Source: Pseudolabrys sp. (GTDB taxonomy: Bacteria > Pseudomonadota > Alphaproteobacteria > Rhizobiales > Xanthobacteraceae). From it: a stretch of 64,000 nucleotides of DNA. Below, piece by piece: positions 45,284 to 56,702 of this stretch. A model generated the notes under the pieces. That model saw nothing but the letters and a program-made list of their open reading frames with translations. It was not told the DNA's origin and did no database searches. The DNA is taken from NCBI GenBank assembly GCA_022841665.1, contig JALHRB010000001.1, positions 1 to 64,000 on the forward strand, in the 5' to 3' direction. The stretch's first letter is position 1. Every line of letters begins with the position of its first letter. A program made the position numbers and the translations under genes.

Positions 45284-45367
45284 CTCTGCCCCCGCTTGCC
45301 AACTCCCGCCGCAACTACTTTAGGTTGCGGCCGGAATTTTGGCAAACAGACCTACGGCTTTTCAACT

Positions 45368-45410
45368 GTCATTCCGGGGCGCGAGCGGCAGCAAGCGGAC
45401 CCGGAATGAC
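45368..45410. repeat. Palindromic intergenic repeat
   Basis: A perfect 11-bp inverted repeat (GTCATTCCGGG 45368-45378, CCCGGAATGAC 45400-45410) lies between argC and the desaturase. A relative is at 59233-59280. Confidence 0.7.
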
Positions 45411-45416
45411 CAAGGA

Positions 45417-46475
45417 TCAGGGAAACAGCGCCACCTGGTCGATGCCCGCGGTCTCCGGCCAGCCCATCATCAGGTTCATGTTCTGAATCGCCTGCCCCGA
45501 CGCGCCTTTCACCAAATTGTCGAGCGCCGCGACCACGATGGCGCGGCCCGGGATGCGGTCCTTGGCCACGCCGATGAAGGTCATGTTCGAGCCGCGCACA
45601 TGCCGCGTGTGCGGCGTCTCGCCGAACGGCAGCACATGCACGAACGGCTCCTTGGCGTAGAAGTCGAGCAGGATCGCGTGCAGCTCCTCCGGCGTCTTGC
45701 CGCGCCGGCCACGCACATAGATGGTCGAGAGGATGCCGCGGTTCATCGGCACCAGATGCGGCGTGAAGGTGACGGTCACCTCCCGCCCGGCCGCGAGCGA
45801 AAACTCCTGGTCGAGTTCGGCCATGTGGCGGTGATGGCCGACGCCATAGGCGTTGAAGCCCTCCGACACTTCCGAAAACAGCATCGCCTCCTTGGCGGCC
45901 CTTCCCGCGCCGGTCATGCCCGACTTGGCGTCGATGACGATCTCGTCGAGTTCGATCGCCTTGGCCTTGATCAGCGGCGTGAGCGGCAACTGGGCACAGG
46001 TGGTGTAGCAACCGGGATTGGCCACAAGGTGCGCCTTTTTGATCTCGCGCCGGTGGATCTCGGCCAGCCCGTACACCGCCTGCTTCTGCAGATCGGGCGC
46101 GAGGTGCTCGTGCCCGTACCACTTGGCATAAGCCGCCGTGTCGGCGAGCCGGAAGTCGGCCGACAGGTCCACGACCTTGGCGTTCGGCGTTGCCGCGAAG
46201 ATCGTCTTGATCACCTTCTGCGTCGTGGCGTGCGGCAGCGCGCAGAAGATGAGGTCGAGATTGGCGCCGACCCAGTCCAGCCCATCGAGCGCCACCAGCG
46301 TCGGCAGCGGAAACGGCGAGAACTGCGGAAACACCTCGCGCATCGCCTTGCCGGCCGAGCGCTCGGCGGTGAGCAAGGCGATCTCCACGCGTGGATGCCG
46401 CAACAGCATGCGCACCAGTTCCGATCCGGTGTAGCCCGAGGCGCCGAGGACGCCGACCTTCGCTTTGCTGGCCAT
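45417..46475 (-). CDS. argC: N-acetyl-gamma-glutamyl-phosphate reductase
   Basis: 352 residues. GVLGASGYTGSELVRMLLRHP is the NADP-binding start, and NPGCYTT carries the catalytic Cys. It reduces N-acetylglutamyl phosphate to the semialdehyde in arginine synthesis. The ATG at 46475 directly precedes ASKAKVGVLGASG; an ATG two codons upstream (46481) is equally possible. Confidence 0.96.
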   Translation of the reverse strand: MASKAKVGVLGASGYTGSELVRMLLRHPRVEIALLTAERSAGKAMREVFPQFSPFPLPTLVALDGLDWVGANLDLIFCALPHATTQKVIKTIFAATPNAKVVDLSADFRLADTAAYAKWYGHEHLAPDLQKQAVYGLAEIHRREIKKAHLVANPGCYTTCAQLPLTPLIKAKAIELDEIVIDAKSGMTGAGRAAKEAMLFSEVSEGFNAYGVGHHRHMAELDQEFSLAAGREVTVTFTPHLVPMNRGILSTIYVRGRRGKTPEELHAILLDFYAKEPFVHVLPFGETPHTRHVRGSNMTFIGVAKDRIPGRAIVVAALDNLVKGASGQAIQNMNLMMGWPETAGIDQVALFP

Positions 46476-46481
46476 GGCCAA

Positions 46482-46862
46482 GCCCTTCCCTTCGTTCCCA
46501 AGCGGGAGCGCTGTTCAGTCGTACCGGATGAAGGAAACCGCGAGGACGATCAAGGCGCCGCGGAGCTTATCCGGCGGCACGGAAACGACGGCTTACGCGC
46601 CCGTCCGTGCCGGGGTGGCACGGCGGCGGCGGAAAATCGCTGCTGCACAAGGCGTCGTCATGGCGCGCGATATAGGCCTTGGCGTGGGACCGGTCAACCG
46701 CCCCGCAGCGCCAGCGGCTGCTCGGCCAGCATGACCTTCACCACCACGTCGCGCGCCTTGGCCTCCGCGATGACGTAGCCCGCCAGCATGTCGCGGCAGT
46801 CGGCAGGCATCAAAAAAAAGAAGGCCGCCCCGAAGGGCGGCCTCCTCATGTCCGGGACAAAG
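46482..46862. other. Gene-poor stretch between argC and the MBL gene
   Basis: About 380 bp with no supportable gene apart from the terminator at its right end. A 38-codon frame (46689-46805, reverse) and an 89-codon forward frame have no family likeness. No tRNA or riboswitch pattern was recognised. Confidence 0.5.
46811..46845 (-). terminator. Rho-independent terminator for the MBL gene
   Basis: AGGCCGCCC / GGGCGGCCT stem with loop CGAA, then CTTCTTTTTTTTG on the reverse strand, 18 bp after the MBL gene stop. Confidence 0.9.
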
Positions 46863-47837
46863 TCAGCCGATGCCGCCATTGCCGGGAACGACCCGATAGC
46901 CGTTGCCGTCCTTTTCAATGTAGCCGACCGCACCAAACGGGAAGTGATATCCGATAATGGGCAGTTTCTCCGCCAGCGCCATATCGTAGATCTTCTTGCG
47001 CGTAGTGACCGCAAGGTCCGGTTCGTTGTCGAACATGATTTTGTAGTCCGGATTCTTCACGAAGACCTGCGGCGCCAGCGCGATGTCGCCCTGGATAAGG
47101 ACACGCTTGGAGCCGGAAGCCACCACAAAGGAGGTGTGGCCCGGCGTGTGGCCGGGCGTGGCAACCGCAGTGATGCCCGGGGCGACTTCCTTGCCCGCCT
47201 CGAACTGGGTCGCCTTAAGGCCCTCGAACACTTTTTTCACGTTGGCGAAATTGCCTTTGTTGGTGGCGCTCGCCTTCTCAATGTTCGCGTCGTTGGTGAA
47301 GAAAGCCCACTCTGTTGCCGGCACCTTGATCTCGGCGTTTGGAAAGGCCGGCGTGCCGTCCGGGTTTTTCAGCCCGCCGATGTGGTCGCCGTGGAAGTGC
47401 GAGATCAGGATGATGTCGACCGCCTTGGGATCGATGCCGGCGGCCTGCAAATTGGCGCGGTGGTGGCCGACCTCGCCTTTGGTCGCGGCTATGGCGCCGA
47501 TGCCGTTGCCGGTATCGATCGCGATGGTTTTTCCACCCGCCTTTACGACCGCCGGGCAGTAAGGATTGAGAAAAATGCCCTTCGGCATGTAGGCGGCTTC
47601 AAGGGCCGCCGCAGACTGCTCTTTCGACAGCCCGTTGATGAAGGTCGCCGGCATTGGAATGGCCCGAATGCCGTCAAGAATCTGGATCACTTCCGCATCG
47701 CCCAATGAATAGCGAAACACGCCATTCGTGGTGCCCGAGGCTGCCTGCGCAAAGGCCGGCAGAGGATTGAAACCGGCTGCCGATGTGGCCGCGGTGACGG
47801 CAGCGCCCGTAAGCGCCGCACGACGTGTAAATTGCAT
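46863..47837 (-). CDS. Tat-exported MBL-fold metallo-hydrolase
   Basis: 324 residues. The N-terminus MQFTRRAALTGAAVTAATSAAG has the twin-arginine motif and a hydrophobic core, then PAFAQA. The metal motif is HFHGDHIGG, with TPGHTPGHTS downstream. Substrate unknown; quorum-quenching lactonases, aryl-malonate and other families share this fold. Metal loaded in the cytoplasm before Tat export is an inference from the signal type. The terminator downstream ends a monocistronic transcript. Confidence 0.85.
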   Translation of the reverse strand: MQFTRRAALTGAAVTAATSAAGFNPLPAFAQAASGTTNGVFRYSLGDAEVIQILDGIRAIPMPATFINGLSKEQSAAALEAAYMPKGIFLNPYCPAVVKAGGKTIAIDTGNGIGAIAATKGEVGHHRANLQAAGIDPKAVDIILISHFHGDHIGGLKNPDGTPAFPNAEIKVPATEWAFFTNDANIEKASATNKGNFANVKKVFEGLKATQFEAGKEVAPGITAVATPGHTPGHTSFVVASGSKRVLIQGDIALAPQVFVKNPDYKIMFDNEPDLAVTTRKKIYDMALAEKLPIIGYHFPFGAVGYIEKDGNGYRVVPGNGGIG

Positions 47838-48107
47838 GGAAACCTCCCAGTTCGTGGTGTTTGGACGTTTTCAAACGCCCGCTTTCTCCGGACTCAGCGA
47901 TAAGAACCCTGCTAGGGGCAGTTTATTCATTGTACGAAATCGCATCGCCCCGGTCTCGCTGCGTTTTCGCCCGCGGGTTCGTTCTTGTCGTCCGGGCATA
48001 GCGTCGCATCGCAGTGCAGCAAACTTTGTGTGCTAACGACGCGCGGTCTGCCGCAGCCCTAAATCTACGACGAGTAGGCGCTGTTCGCCGGCGGATTTTC
48101 TGTTCGC

Positions 48108-48638
48108 TCAGCCCCAGAAGTAGCCGAACGCCTTGTTGATGCCGTCGCCGAGCGTGAGCAGGACCGCCGCCCATACGAAGGCCGAGGCGAAATTGGCGAA
48201 CTGGAAGCGCCAGTACGGCATCTCGAAGATACCGGCGACCAAAGGCACCGAGGCGCGCAGCGGCCCGAAGAAGCGCCCGATGAAGATGCCGAGCACGCCC
48301 CACTTCTTCACGAAGGCTTCGCCGCGCGGAATCAAGTTGGGATGCCGCGACAGCGGCCACATGTGCTGCACCGAATATTCGAGCTTGAGGCCGATCCAGT
48401 AGGACAGCCAGTCGCCGAGCGCCGCGCCGATCGAGGCTGCCACCCACACCGGCCAGAAGCTCACGCCGCCGGCCTGCGCCAGCGCACCGATCGCCACCAG
48501 CGCCGCCCAGGCCGGCAGCAGCAGCGAGACGAAGGCGAGCGATTCCCCGAAAGCGAGCAGAAACACCACCGCCGGGGCCCAGGCCGCATGCGCGCGCACG
48601 AACTCGACGATCGGGTGAACGTAAGCGTTGAGATCCAT
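48108..48638 (-). CDS. DedA/VTT family membrane protein
   Basis: 176 residues, about five hydrophobic segments. Family features GDWLSYWIGLK, GRFFGPLRASVPLVAGIFEM and the early FGESLAFVSLLLPA match DedA proteins, which are linked to phospholipid (undecaprenyl phosphate) flipping and membrane homeostasis. Confidence 0.9.
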   Translation of the reverse strand: MDLNAYVHPIVEFVRAHAAWAPAVVFLLAFGESLAFVSLLLPAWAALVAIGALAQAGGVSFWPVWVAASIGAALGDWLSYWIGLKLEYSVQHMWPLSRHPNLIPRGEAFVKKWGVLGIFIGRFFGPLRASVPLVAGIFEMPYWRFQFANFASAFVWAAVLLTLGDGINKAFGYFWG

Positions 48639-48696
48639 GCGGGTCGGCGGGGTTCCTGACCGGTGGTCTCTACCCCGCCGTTGCGCCCGGCGCCAG

Positions 48697-49815
48697 TCAG
48701 TCCGGCAATTCCGGCTCGTCGCTCGGAAACAGGTGCGCGAGCGCGACCAGCCCCATGATCAGCAAGGGCACCGCCAGGAAGGCGCCGACCGGTCCCCACA
48801 GCCAGGTCCAGAACACCAGCGACATGAATACCGTCAGCGGATTGAGCGTGAGCCTGTGGCCGACCACGGCCGGCGTGATGAAATGGCCTTCCAGCGTGGT
48901 GAAGCCGAGATACAGAAGCGGCGCGATCAGCGCGTGCGTCAGCGTCGGAAACGTCACCAGCCCGACCAGGAACAACGCCACTTCCATCAAGAGCGCGCCG
49001 ATATAGGGAATATAGTTGAGCACGAAGCCGAGCACCGCCCAGGCCACCGGGTCCGGCATGCCGGTCACCCACGCTATCGTACCGGCGGCGATGCCGACGA
49101 AGATGTTGATCACCGTCACCATGCTCAGGTAGCCAGTCAGATTATGCTCGATGTCGTTCATAATTTTTAGCGTGCGCAGCTTGGCCTCGCGCACGCTGAA
49201 GAATCCGACCAGTTCGCGCCGGATGCGGCTGCGGCCGAGCAGCATGAAGAACAGCGTGCCGAAGAAGATGAACACCTGGCCGATGCCGGGCGCCACAATC
49301 GCCACCACCGGCTGAACGAAGTTCGCGATGTCGACGCCGACGCCCTCTTTGCCGGTCGCCGGCAGCAGCGCGTTGCGCAGGTCGTGCAAGGCGCTCAGCG
49401 GCCCATCGAGCACGTGCAGCTTCTCGCGGATGTTGCGGCCGATCTCCGGTCCCTTGCCGATCCAGTCGAGCGCCGGCGAGGCGAGCAGCGTGATCAGCCC
49501 GTAGAACGCGGCGATCACCAGAAGCCAGAGCGCGATCGCGGTTGCGATCGTCGGAATGCCAGCCTTCTCCGCGCGGCTCGACAGCGGCCCGAGCATCATG
49601 GTGACGACGAAGGCGGAAACCGCCGGCAGCAGCACCGGCCGCGCCAGACTCATCGCGGCAATCAGCGCTAGCACGAACAGGCCGACCGCCGCCGCTTGCG
49701 ATGACGTGCGCCACGCCTGCGGCGTCCCGGCTACCGGCACGGGATCGTTGATGTCGAGCGCGGAGCGGCGGCGCCGTCCGTTACGCTCCTGCTTGTCTTC
49801 GGCGTCAGCTTTCAT
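48697..49815 (-). CDS. AI-2E (PerM/UPF0118) family permease-like protein
   Basis: 372 residues, about eight hydrophobic segments. The LNPLTVFMSLVFWTWLWGPVGAFLAVPLLIMG segment is the strongest family match. Substrate is unknown. The N-terminal 40 residues are basic and Arg-rich before the first helix. It is divergent from the TRAP genes. ATG at 49815 is the first after the repeat-like upstream frame. Confidence 0.87.
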   Translation of the reverse strand: MKADAEDKQERNGRRRRSALDINDPVPVAGTPQAWRTSSQAAAVGLFVLALIAAMSLARPVLLPAVSAFVVTMMLGPLSSRAEKAGIPTIATAIALWLLVIAAFYGLITLLASPALDWIGKGPEIGRNIREKLHVLDGPLSALHDLRNALLPATGKEGVGVDIANFVQPVVAIVAPGIGQVFIFFGTLFFMLLGRSRIRRELVGFFSVREAKLRTLKIMNDIEHNLTGYLSMVTVINIFVGIAAGTIAWVTGMPDPVAWAVLGFVLNYIPYIGALLMEVALFLVGLVTFPTLTHALIAPLLYLGFTTLEGHFITPAVVGHRLTLNPLTVFMSLVFWTWLWGPVGAFLAVPLLIMGLVALAHLFPSDEPELPD

Positions 49816-50009
49816 ATCGCGAAAGGCCCCCAGGTTCCTGATAACGAACGACGCGTCTTTTGGTTGCGCGCGGCCCGCATGGCGGTGAAATCCGTGGGTG
49901 CGCGACATCGCGGTGCTGCCAGAGGGATTGACAGCCGGCGTCGCGCCGACCGAATGTCCGTCACCACCACAAAACGACGCCGCTACCGGCATCAGAGGGG
50001 GAAAACATC

Positions 50010-51080
50010 ATGAAGAGTCGCGCCTTGCTGCGCCTTGCCGTCATTGCAGCGGTAACCGCCGCCGCTACCGCCGCTTCCGCCCAGGAAGTCATCCGCCTGC
50101 GCATCGCCTCCGGCCACCCGCCGGCGAACACTTACGTCAACCTGATGCAGGGCTTCTTCGTGCCGGAAGTGACCAAGCGCGTCGCCGCCAAGACCAAGTA
50201 CAAGGTCGAGTTCGTCGAAGGCTACGGCGGCGCGATGGTGAAGGTCGCCGACACGCTGGAAGGCGTGCAGGCCGGCATCATCGACATCGGCGGCTACTGC
50301 TTCTGCTTCGAGCCGTCGAACCTGCCGCTGCACGCGTTCCAGATCATGCTGCCCTTCGGCACCATGGACCCGACGGTGAGCCTGAAGGTCGCGCGCGCCG
50401 TGTACGACAAGGTGCCGTACATGTCGAAAGTGTTCGAGGACAAGTATAAGCAGAAGCTGATCGCGCTGATCGCCGACAACGGCTACAACCTCGGCACCAA
50501 CTTCGCCTGGCAGAACGTCTCCGACCTGAAGGGGCAGAAGATCGCCGGCGCCGGCCTCAATCTCAAGTGGCTGGAATTCGCCGGCGCGACGCCGGTGCAG
50601 TCCTCGTTGCCCGACGCCTATACCTCGATGCAGACCGGCGTCTACAACGGCTGGATCATGTTCCCGTCGGCCTGGGTGAACTTCAAGCTCTATGAAGTCG
50701 GCAAGTACTACACCGAGGTCGGCTTCGGCGCGATCACCTGGCACGGCCTCACGGTCAATTCCGCGCGCTGGGAAAAGCTGCCGAAGGAAGTCCAGGCCGT
50801 GATCCTGGAAGTGGCCAAGGAGTTCGAGGCCAAGACCGGCACGGTGAACAAGGAGAACTATCCGAAGCAGATCGCCGAGCTGAAGGCCAAGGGCGTCAAC
50901 GTCAACGCCGTCACCGACAAGGTGAGGCAGGACTGGGCGAACTCGCTCGCCGCCTGGCCGGCGCAGAAGGCCAAGGAGCTTGACGCCGCCGGCATGCCCG
51001 GCACGCAGGTGCTCGAGATCGCGCTCAAGGCGGCCGAGGACAACGGCCACAAGTGGCCGATCCAGTACAAGCTCAAGTAA
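50010..51080 (+). CDS. TRAP transporter substrate-binding protein (DctP family)
   Basis: 356 residues. Signal peptide about 1-24 (VTAAATAASAQE), then DctP fold: RLRIASGHPPANTYVNL and the ligand-contact W-rich GKIAGAG...SLPDAYTSMQTGVYNG. It delivers an organic acid or related solute to the DctQM membrane pair. A hairpin terminator follows it, before dctQ, so the binding protein is probably in excess over the permeases. Confidence 0.93.
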   Translation: MKSRALLRLAVIAAVTAAATAASAQEVIRLRIASGHPPANTYVNLMQGFFVPEVTKRVAAKTKYKVEFVEGYGGAMVKVADTLEGVQAGIIDIGGYCFCFEPSNLPLHAFQIMLPFGTMDPTVSLKVARAVYDKVPYMSKVFEDKYKQKLIALIADNGYNLGTNFAWQNVSDLKGQKIAGAGLNLKWLEFAGATPVQSSLPDAYTSMQTGVYNGWIMFPSAWVNFKLYEVGKYYTEVGFGAITWHGLTVNSARWEKLPKEVQAVILEVAKEFEAKTGTVNKENYPKQIAELKAKGVNVNAVTDKVRQDWANSLAAWPAQKAKELDAAGMPGTQVLEIALKAAEDNGHKWPIQYKLK

Positions 51081-51093
51081 ACCTTGCCGAGGT

Positions 51094-51130
51094 GCGGGCG
51101 GCCGGACAAACCGGCCGCCCCGCTTTTTTT
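51094..51130 (+). terminator. Intra-operon terminator between dctP-like and dctQ-like genes
   Basis: A 12-base stem GCGGGCGGCCGG around ACAAA, paired with CCGGCCGCCCCGC, then TTTTTTT. Likely partial termination setting binding protein excess. Confidence 0.85.
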
Positions 51131-51142
51131 GAAGTCGAATAA

Positions 51143-51676
51143 ATGCACAAACTCCAAGACGTGAACGCTCAGATCGTCCGCGGCCTGCTCGCGGCCGCCG
51201 CGGTCATCATTTTCCTGCTCGGCTTCCTGGTCTGCGCCGACGTATTCGGCCGCGCGCTGTTCAATTCGCCGGTCAAAGGCACGCCCGAGCTGGTGTCGAT
51301 GTCGATCGTCATCATCTGCTTCCTGCTCGCCGGCTACTCCGTGCAGAGCGGCGGCATGATCTCGACCGACGTGGTGGTGGGCGCCTTCGGCGCGCGCGGG
51401 CGCGCCTTCGCGCAACTCCTGTCGTCCGTGCTCGCCATCCTGTTCTTCGGCTTCATCGTATGGGGCAGCTACGAGCCGACGCTGCACGCCGTGGTCAGCG
51501 GCGAATATGAAGGCGAAGGCGCGCTGCGCGTGCCGGTGTGGCCGGCGCGCACGATCGTGCTGCTCGGCGCGGTGCTGGTCATCACCAGCTATGTCATGCT
51601 TGCCATAAACGCCGCCATCGTGCTTTTCACCGGCCGCGACGATGGCGACGTGCCCGCCGCCACGACTCATCGCTGA
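51143..51676 (+). CDS. TRAP transporter small permease (DctQ family)
   Basis: 177 residues with four membrane helices. It has the DctQ trait VSMSIVIICFLLAGYSVQSGGMISTDVVV. It joins DctM in the inner membrane. It lies between the binding protein and the large permease, spaced about 12 bp from dctM. Confidence 0.9.
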   Translation: MHKLQDVNAQIVRGLLAAAAVIIFLLGFLVCADVFGRALFNSPVKGTPELVSMSIVIICFLLAGYSVQSGGMISTDVVVGAFGARGRAFAQLLSSVLAILFFGFIVWGSYEPTLHAVVSGEYEGEGALRVPVWPARTIVLLGAVLVITSYVMLAINAAIVLFTGRDDGDVPAATTHR

Positions 51677-51688
51677 GGGAAGCGCATC

Positions 51689-53053
51689 ATGCTTGGCCAT
51701 TTCGACATGATCGCCATCGTGGTGGTGGTGCTGGCGCTGGTCTTTGCCGGCGTGCATATCGCCATCGCGCTCGGCATCACCGCCGCGCTCGGCATCTATT
51801 TGATGATGGGCGACATCGAGGTGGTGCGCACCTTCGTCGCCAACACCGCCTACGAGGCGCTGCGCGACTACGTCTTCGCCGTCATCCCGCTGTTCATGCT
51901 GATGGGCGACTTCCTCGCCAAATGCGGCGCGGCGCGCGACCTCTACACGCTCGGCAACCGCGCCACCAAATGGCTGCCCGGCCGGCTCGCCGCCGCCACC
52001 ATCATCGCCAATGCGCTGTTCGGCTTCGTCACCGGCGTGAGCATCGCCGCCGCCGCCGCCTTCTCCCGCATCGCCTATCCGGAAATGCGCCGCTACGGCT
52101 ACCGCCGCGACTTCGCGCTCGGCTCGGTCGCCGGCTCCGCCTGCCTCGGCATGCTGATCCCGCCGTCGGTGCTGATGATCGTGTGGTGCGTGCTCACCGA
52201 ATTGTCGATCGGCAAGATGTTCCTGGCCGGCGTCATTCCCGGCCTGCTCGCCGCCAGCGGCATGGTGCTCTACGTCGTGATCGCGGCCAAGCTCAAGCCG
52301 GAATTGGTCGGCGAAACGCACGCCTCGCGCCTGGCCGCGCGCCCGCTGTCCGCCGCCGTGACGCCGCCCCTGAGCGCATCCGCGCCCGCCGACGAGGAGA
52401 ACATCCGCGCCATTTTGTTCAGCACGCTGCTGGTGATCGCGCTCATCGTCGGCACGCTGGGCGCGATCTGGCTCGGCCTCTGCACGCCGACCGAAGGCGC
52501 CGGCATCGGCGCGGTCGGCGCGCTCATCCTCGCCGTCGTCAAAGGCATCCGCCCGCGCGAGATCTGGCAGGTGGTGCTCGACGTCGGCCGCACCTCCGGC
52601 CCGCTGCTGCTCTTGTTGTTCTGCGCGCAGCTTTACTCGCGCGTGCTGTCGATGACCGGCTTCACCGAAGCCGCCAAGAACTTCCTGCTCGCCACCGGCG
52701 CGGGTCCCTGGGGCATTCTCGCCGTCATGGTCGGCATCTGGTTCGTGCTCGGCTGCCTGATCGACTCGATCTCCATCATCCTGTTGACGGTGCCGATCTT
52801 CGCGCCGATCGCCGCCGCGCTCGGCTTCGACCCGCTCGCTTTCGCCATCATGGGGATTCTCGCAATCGAGACCGGCCTGCTCACCCCGCCCTTCGGCATC
52901 CTGGTGTTCACCGTGAAGGCGGCCGTGCCCGATAAGAGCGTCACCCTGGCGGAAATCTTCCGCGGCGCCATCCCCTACTGGATCGTGCTGCTGTCGGTCG
53001 TGGCCCTGCTCGCGATCTTTCCACAGATCGCCACGTTCCTGCCCAGGCTGTAG
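51689..53053 (+). CDS. TRAP transporter large permease (DctM family)
   Basis: 454 residues with about twelve membrane segments. The substrate-transport motifs include SVAGSACLGMLIPPSVLMIVW and FVLGCLIDSISIILLTVPIFAPI. It uses the sodium or proton gradient to move the ligand captured by DctP. GAGGGAAG lies just before its ATG. Confidence 0.93.
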   Translation: MLGHFDMIAIVVVVLALVFAGVHIAIALGITAALGIYLMMGDIEVVRTFVANTAYEALRDYVFAVIPLFMLMGDFLAKCGAARDLYTLGNRATKWLPGRLAAATIIANALFGFVTGVSIAAAAAFSRIAYPEMRRYGYRRDFALGSVAGSACLGMLIPPSVLMIVWCVLTELSIGKMFLAGVIPGLLAASGMVLYVVIAAKLKPELVGETHASRLAARPLSAAVTPPLSASAPADEENIRAILFSTLLVIALIVGTLGAIWLGLCTPTEGAGIGAVGALILAVVKGIRPREIWQVVLDVGRTSGPLLLLLFCAQLYSRVLSMTGFTEAAKNFLLATGAGPWGILAVMVGIWFVLGCLIDSISIILLTVPIFAPIAAALGFDPLAFAIMGILAIETGLLTPPFGILVFTVKAAVPDKSVTLAEIFRGAIPYWIVLLSVVALLAIFPQIATFLPRL

Positions 53054-53170
53054 CGCAACCAAAGCCTCCCTGCCCCCGCGCGTGGAACCGGCCGCCCTCG
53101 CCGGCCGCGGATGCGTCCGCCGTGGCATAGTGCTGGCAACTGATTCGCTCCGTCCCCAGATAACGAGACC

Positions 53171-55258
<2,088 letters not shown>

Positions 55259-55264
55259 TCCGCC

Positions 55265-55303
55265 TCATCCTGAGGAGCGGCCGAAGGCCGCGTCTCGAAA
55301 GAT
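55265..55303. repeat. Dispersed intergenic repeat (second copy)
   Basis: CATCCTGAGGAGCGGCCG...GGCCGCGTCTCGAAAGATGG closely repeats 18952-18993. It forms a hairpin by CGGCC/GGCCG pairing. Confidence 0.75.
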
Positions 55304-55327
55304 GGGCGGCCTGAACGCCGCCCAACT

Positions 55328-55981
55328 TCATTGCCATAGCTTCCCGTCTCGCTGTCGGACTACCGTAAACGATTGGAAGGAAAGACGCGCTTTACAGACC
55401 GTTATCTCGGTCGCCAAATCGCCCAATGCGTCGGACAACTCTTGTCGGGTTATAGTGGAGGAATGCCCGACAATCACTTCTCTTAGCGCCATCGATTGCG
55501 AAAACTCGCAAAAATATAAGCCAGACGTATCGCAATCACTTAAGGCAACAAATAGGCGCACTTCGTTTTCGTAGCGCCAGTGAACATATTTTGTCGTTAG
55601 CACTTTGAGAATTTCTTTTTGAGCGGGAGCCCCTCCTCCTTCAATTACGCCGACATTCGGCTCTATTCGTCTTGGCTTATATTCAACGGGGGCCAAATAT
55701 CTTTTTGGAATGTCAAAGCCCAAACACAACCCTTGGTGCTTTTCAGCATAATGACTCCATTGGACTGGATTTCGCCAGTTCCGGCTAAAACACAACATCC
55801 CTCTATTGAGGGCTAATTGATCCTTGAGAATTCTGAAACGTCGCCTTAGGCGTTTGTCACTTGATGATGGCCCCAACAACTCAAACGGGTCATTCAAGTC
55901 ATTAATCGTAGCAATCTTGAGCCTGCGGCGACGCAAATTTTCTAGACCGTAATTCCTGCCAACGAAATGAAATACTCGCAT
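55328..55981 (-). CDS. DUF2971 domain protein, low GC
   Basis: 217 residues. The DUF2971 pattern is visible: the early YHFVGRNYG-like start, FCFSRNWRNPVQWSHYAEKHQGLCLGFDI and KYVHWRYENEVRLF. DUF2971 proteins are often found in genomic islands and near phage-defence genes; the function is unknown. Base use is clearly AT-richer than its neighbours, with codons such as AAT, TTA and AAA, suggesting recent acquisition. Translation reads well from the ATG at 55981 to the stop. Confidence 0.85.
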   Translation of the reverse strand: MRVFHFVGRNYGLENLRRRRLKIATINDLNDPFELLGPSSSDKRLRRRFRILKDQLALNRGMLCFSRNWRNPVQWSHYAEKHQGLCLGFDIPKRYLAPVEYKPRRIEPNVGVIEGGGAPAQKEILKVLTTKYVHWRYENEVRLFVALSDCDTSGLYFCEFSQSMALREVIVGHSSTITRQELSDALGDLATEITVCKARLSFQSFTVVRQRDGKLWQ

Positions 55982-56021
55982 CCTGTTTATCCGAGATACA
56001 GTCTACATTGGCCGTTTGTTT

Positions 56022-56300
56022 TCACTGCCGCCTCGGCAGCCTCGCAATTTCCTTCCCCGCCGCTTCTCCCGCCACACGAATATCGTAAGCCCCCTGCAGA
56101 TTGAGCCAGAACTGCGCGCTGGTGCCGAACCAGTGGCCGAGGCGGAGCGCGGTGTCGCCGGTGATCGCGCGCTTGCCCTGGACGATCTGGGTGATGCGGT
56201 TGGCCGGCACGCGCAACTGGCGCGCCAGCTCGGTCGGCGTCACGTCGACCTCGCCGAGTTCTTCGGCCAGGATTTCGCCGGGATGGATGGCCGGACGCAT
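56022..56300 (-). CDS. higA: HigA-family antitoxin
   Basis: 92 residues from the ATG at 56300 (MRPAIHPGEILAEELGEVDVTPTELARQLRV), the classic HigA/VapI opening with an XRE helix-turn-helix at about 22-70. It is downstream of the toxin gene, as usual in HigBA. The stretch upstream to 56348 is not family-like. Confidence 0.92.
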   Translation of the reverse strand: MRPAIHPGEILAEELGEVDVTPTELARQLRVPANRITQIVQGKRAITGDTALRLGHWFGTSAQFWLNLQGAYDIRVAGEAAGKEIARLPRRQ

Positions 56301-56310
56301 GGTTCGCTCC

Positions 56311-56595
56311 TCAGTGATAGTCCACGATCTCGACATTCGACGGCCCACGGGCGCCGCGCGGCCATTCGAAACAGATGCGCCATTGCTCGTTGATGCGGAT
56401 GCTGAACTGCCCCGCTCGGTCGGCCTTCAACGCTTCCAGCCGGTTGCTGCGCAGCACGCGCAATTCGTCGAGACTGACCGCCGCGTCGAGCACTTCCAGC
56501 CGCCGGTAGGCCTGGCGCGCAAAACCCTGAAACTCGCGGACGAAGCTGCCTTCCGCAAAAGCCGAAGTCCGCTTGTCCCGGTAGCTCAGGATCAT
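56311..56595 (-). CDS. higB: HigB (RelE-superfamily) toxin
   Basis: 94 residues. MILSYRDKRTSAFAEGSFVREFQGFARQAYRRLEVLDAA, RSNRLEALKADRAGQFSIRINEQWRICFEW and a C-terminal VEIVDYH are the HigB features, with the Arg and His residues of RelE-like mRNA interferases. It cleaves mRNA at the ribosome in characterised relatives. It precedes higA by 10 bp. Confidence 0.92.
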   Translation of the reverse strand: MILSYRDKRTSAFAEGSFVREFQGFARQAYRRLEVLDAAVSLDELRVLRSNRLEALKADRAGQFSIRINEQWRICFEWPRGARGPSNVEIVDYH

Positions 56596-56620
56596 GTCGA
56601 AGCCTACCAGTAATTTACCT

Positions 56621-56637
56621 TGTACGTCAAGCGTACA
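56621..56637. promoter_or_regulatory. Inverted-repeat operator between higB and the divergent gene
   Basis: TGTACG-TCAAG-CGTACA (56621-56637) lies 25 bp upstream of the higB start on the reverse strand. It could be the HigA operator and would also lie in front of the divergent SelO-like gene. Confidence 0.6.
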
Positions 56638-56702
56638 GTGATATCGATGGGATGCGCGGCATCGCTACTTGTGGACGCTTTCCATCGAACTACAATCTAC
56701 GG

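Noticed and set aside
42200-45409. 1069-codon forward open frame
   Set aside because: Antisense to the AidB-like and desaturase genes, whose active-site motifs are intact.
46689-46805. 38-codon reverse frame starting MPADCRDMLAGYV
   Set aside because: Too short, no ribosome site of note, and immediately downstream of a terminator; probably chance.
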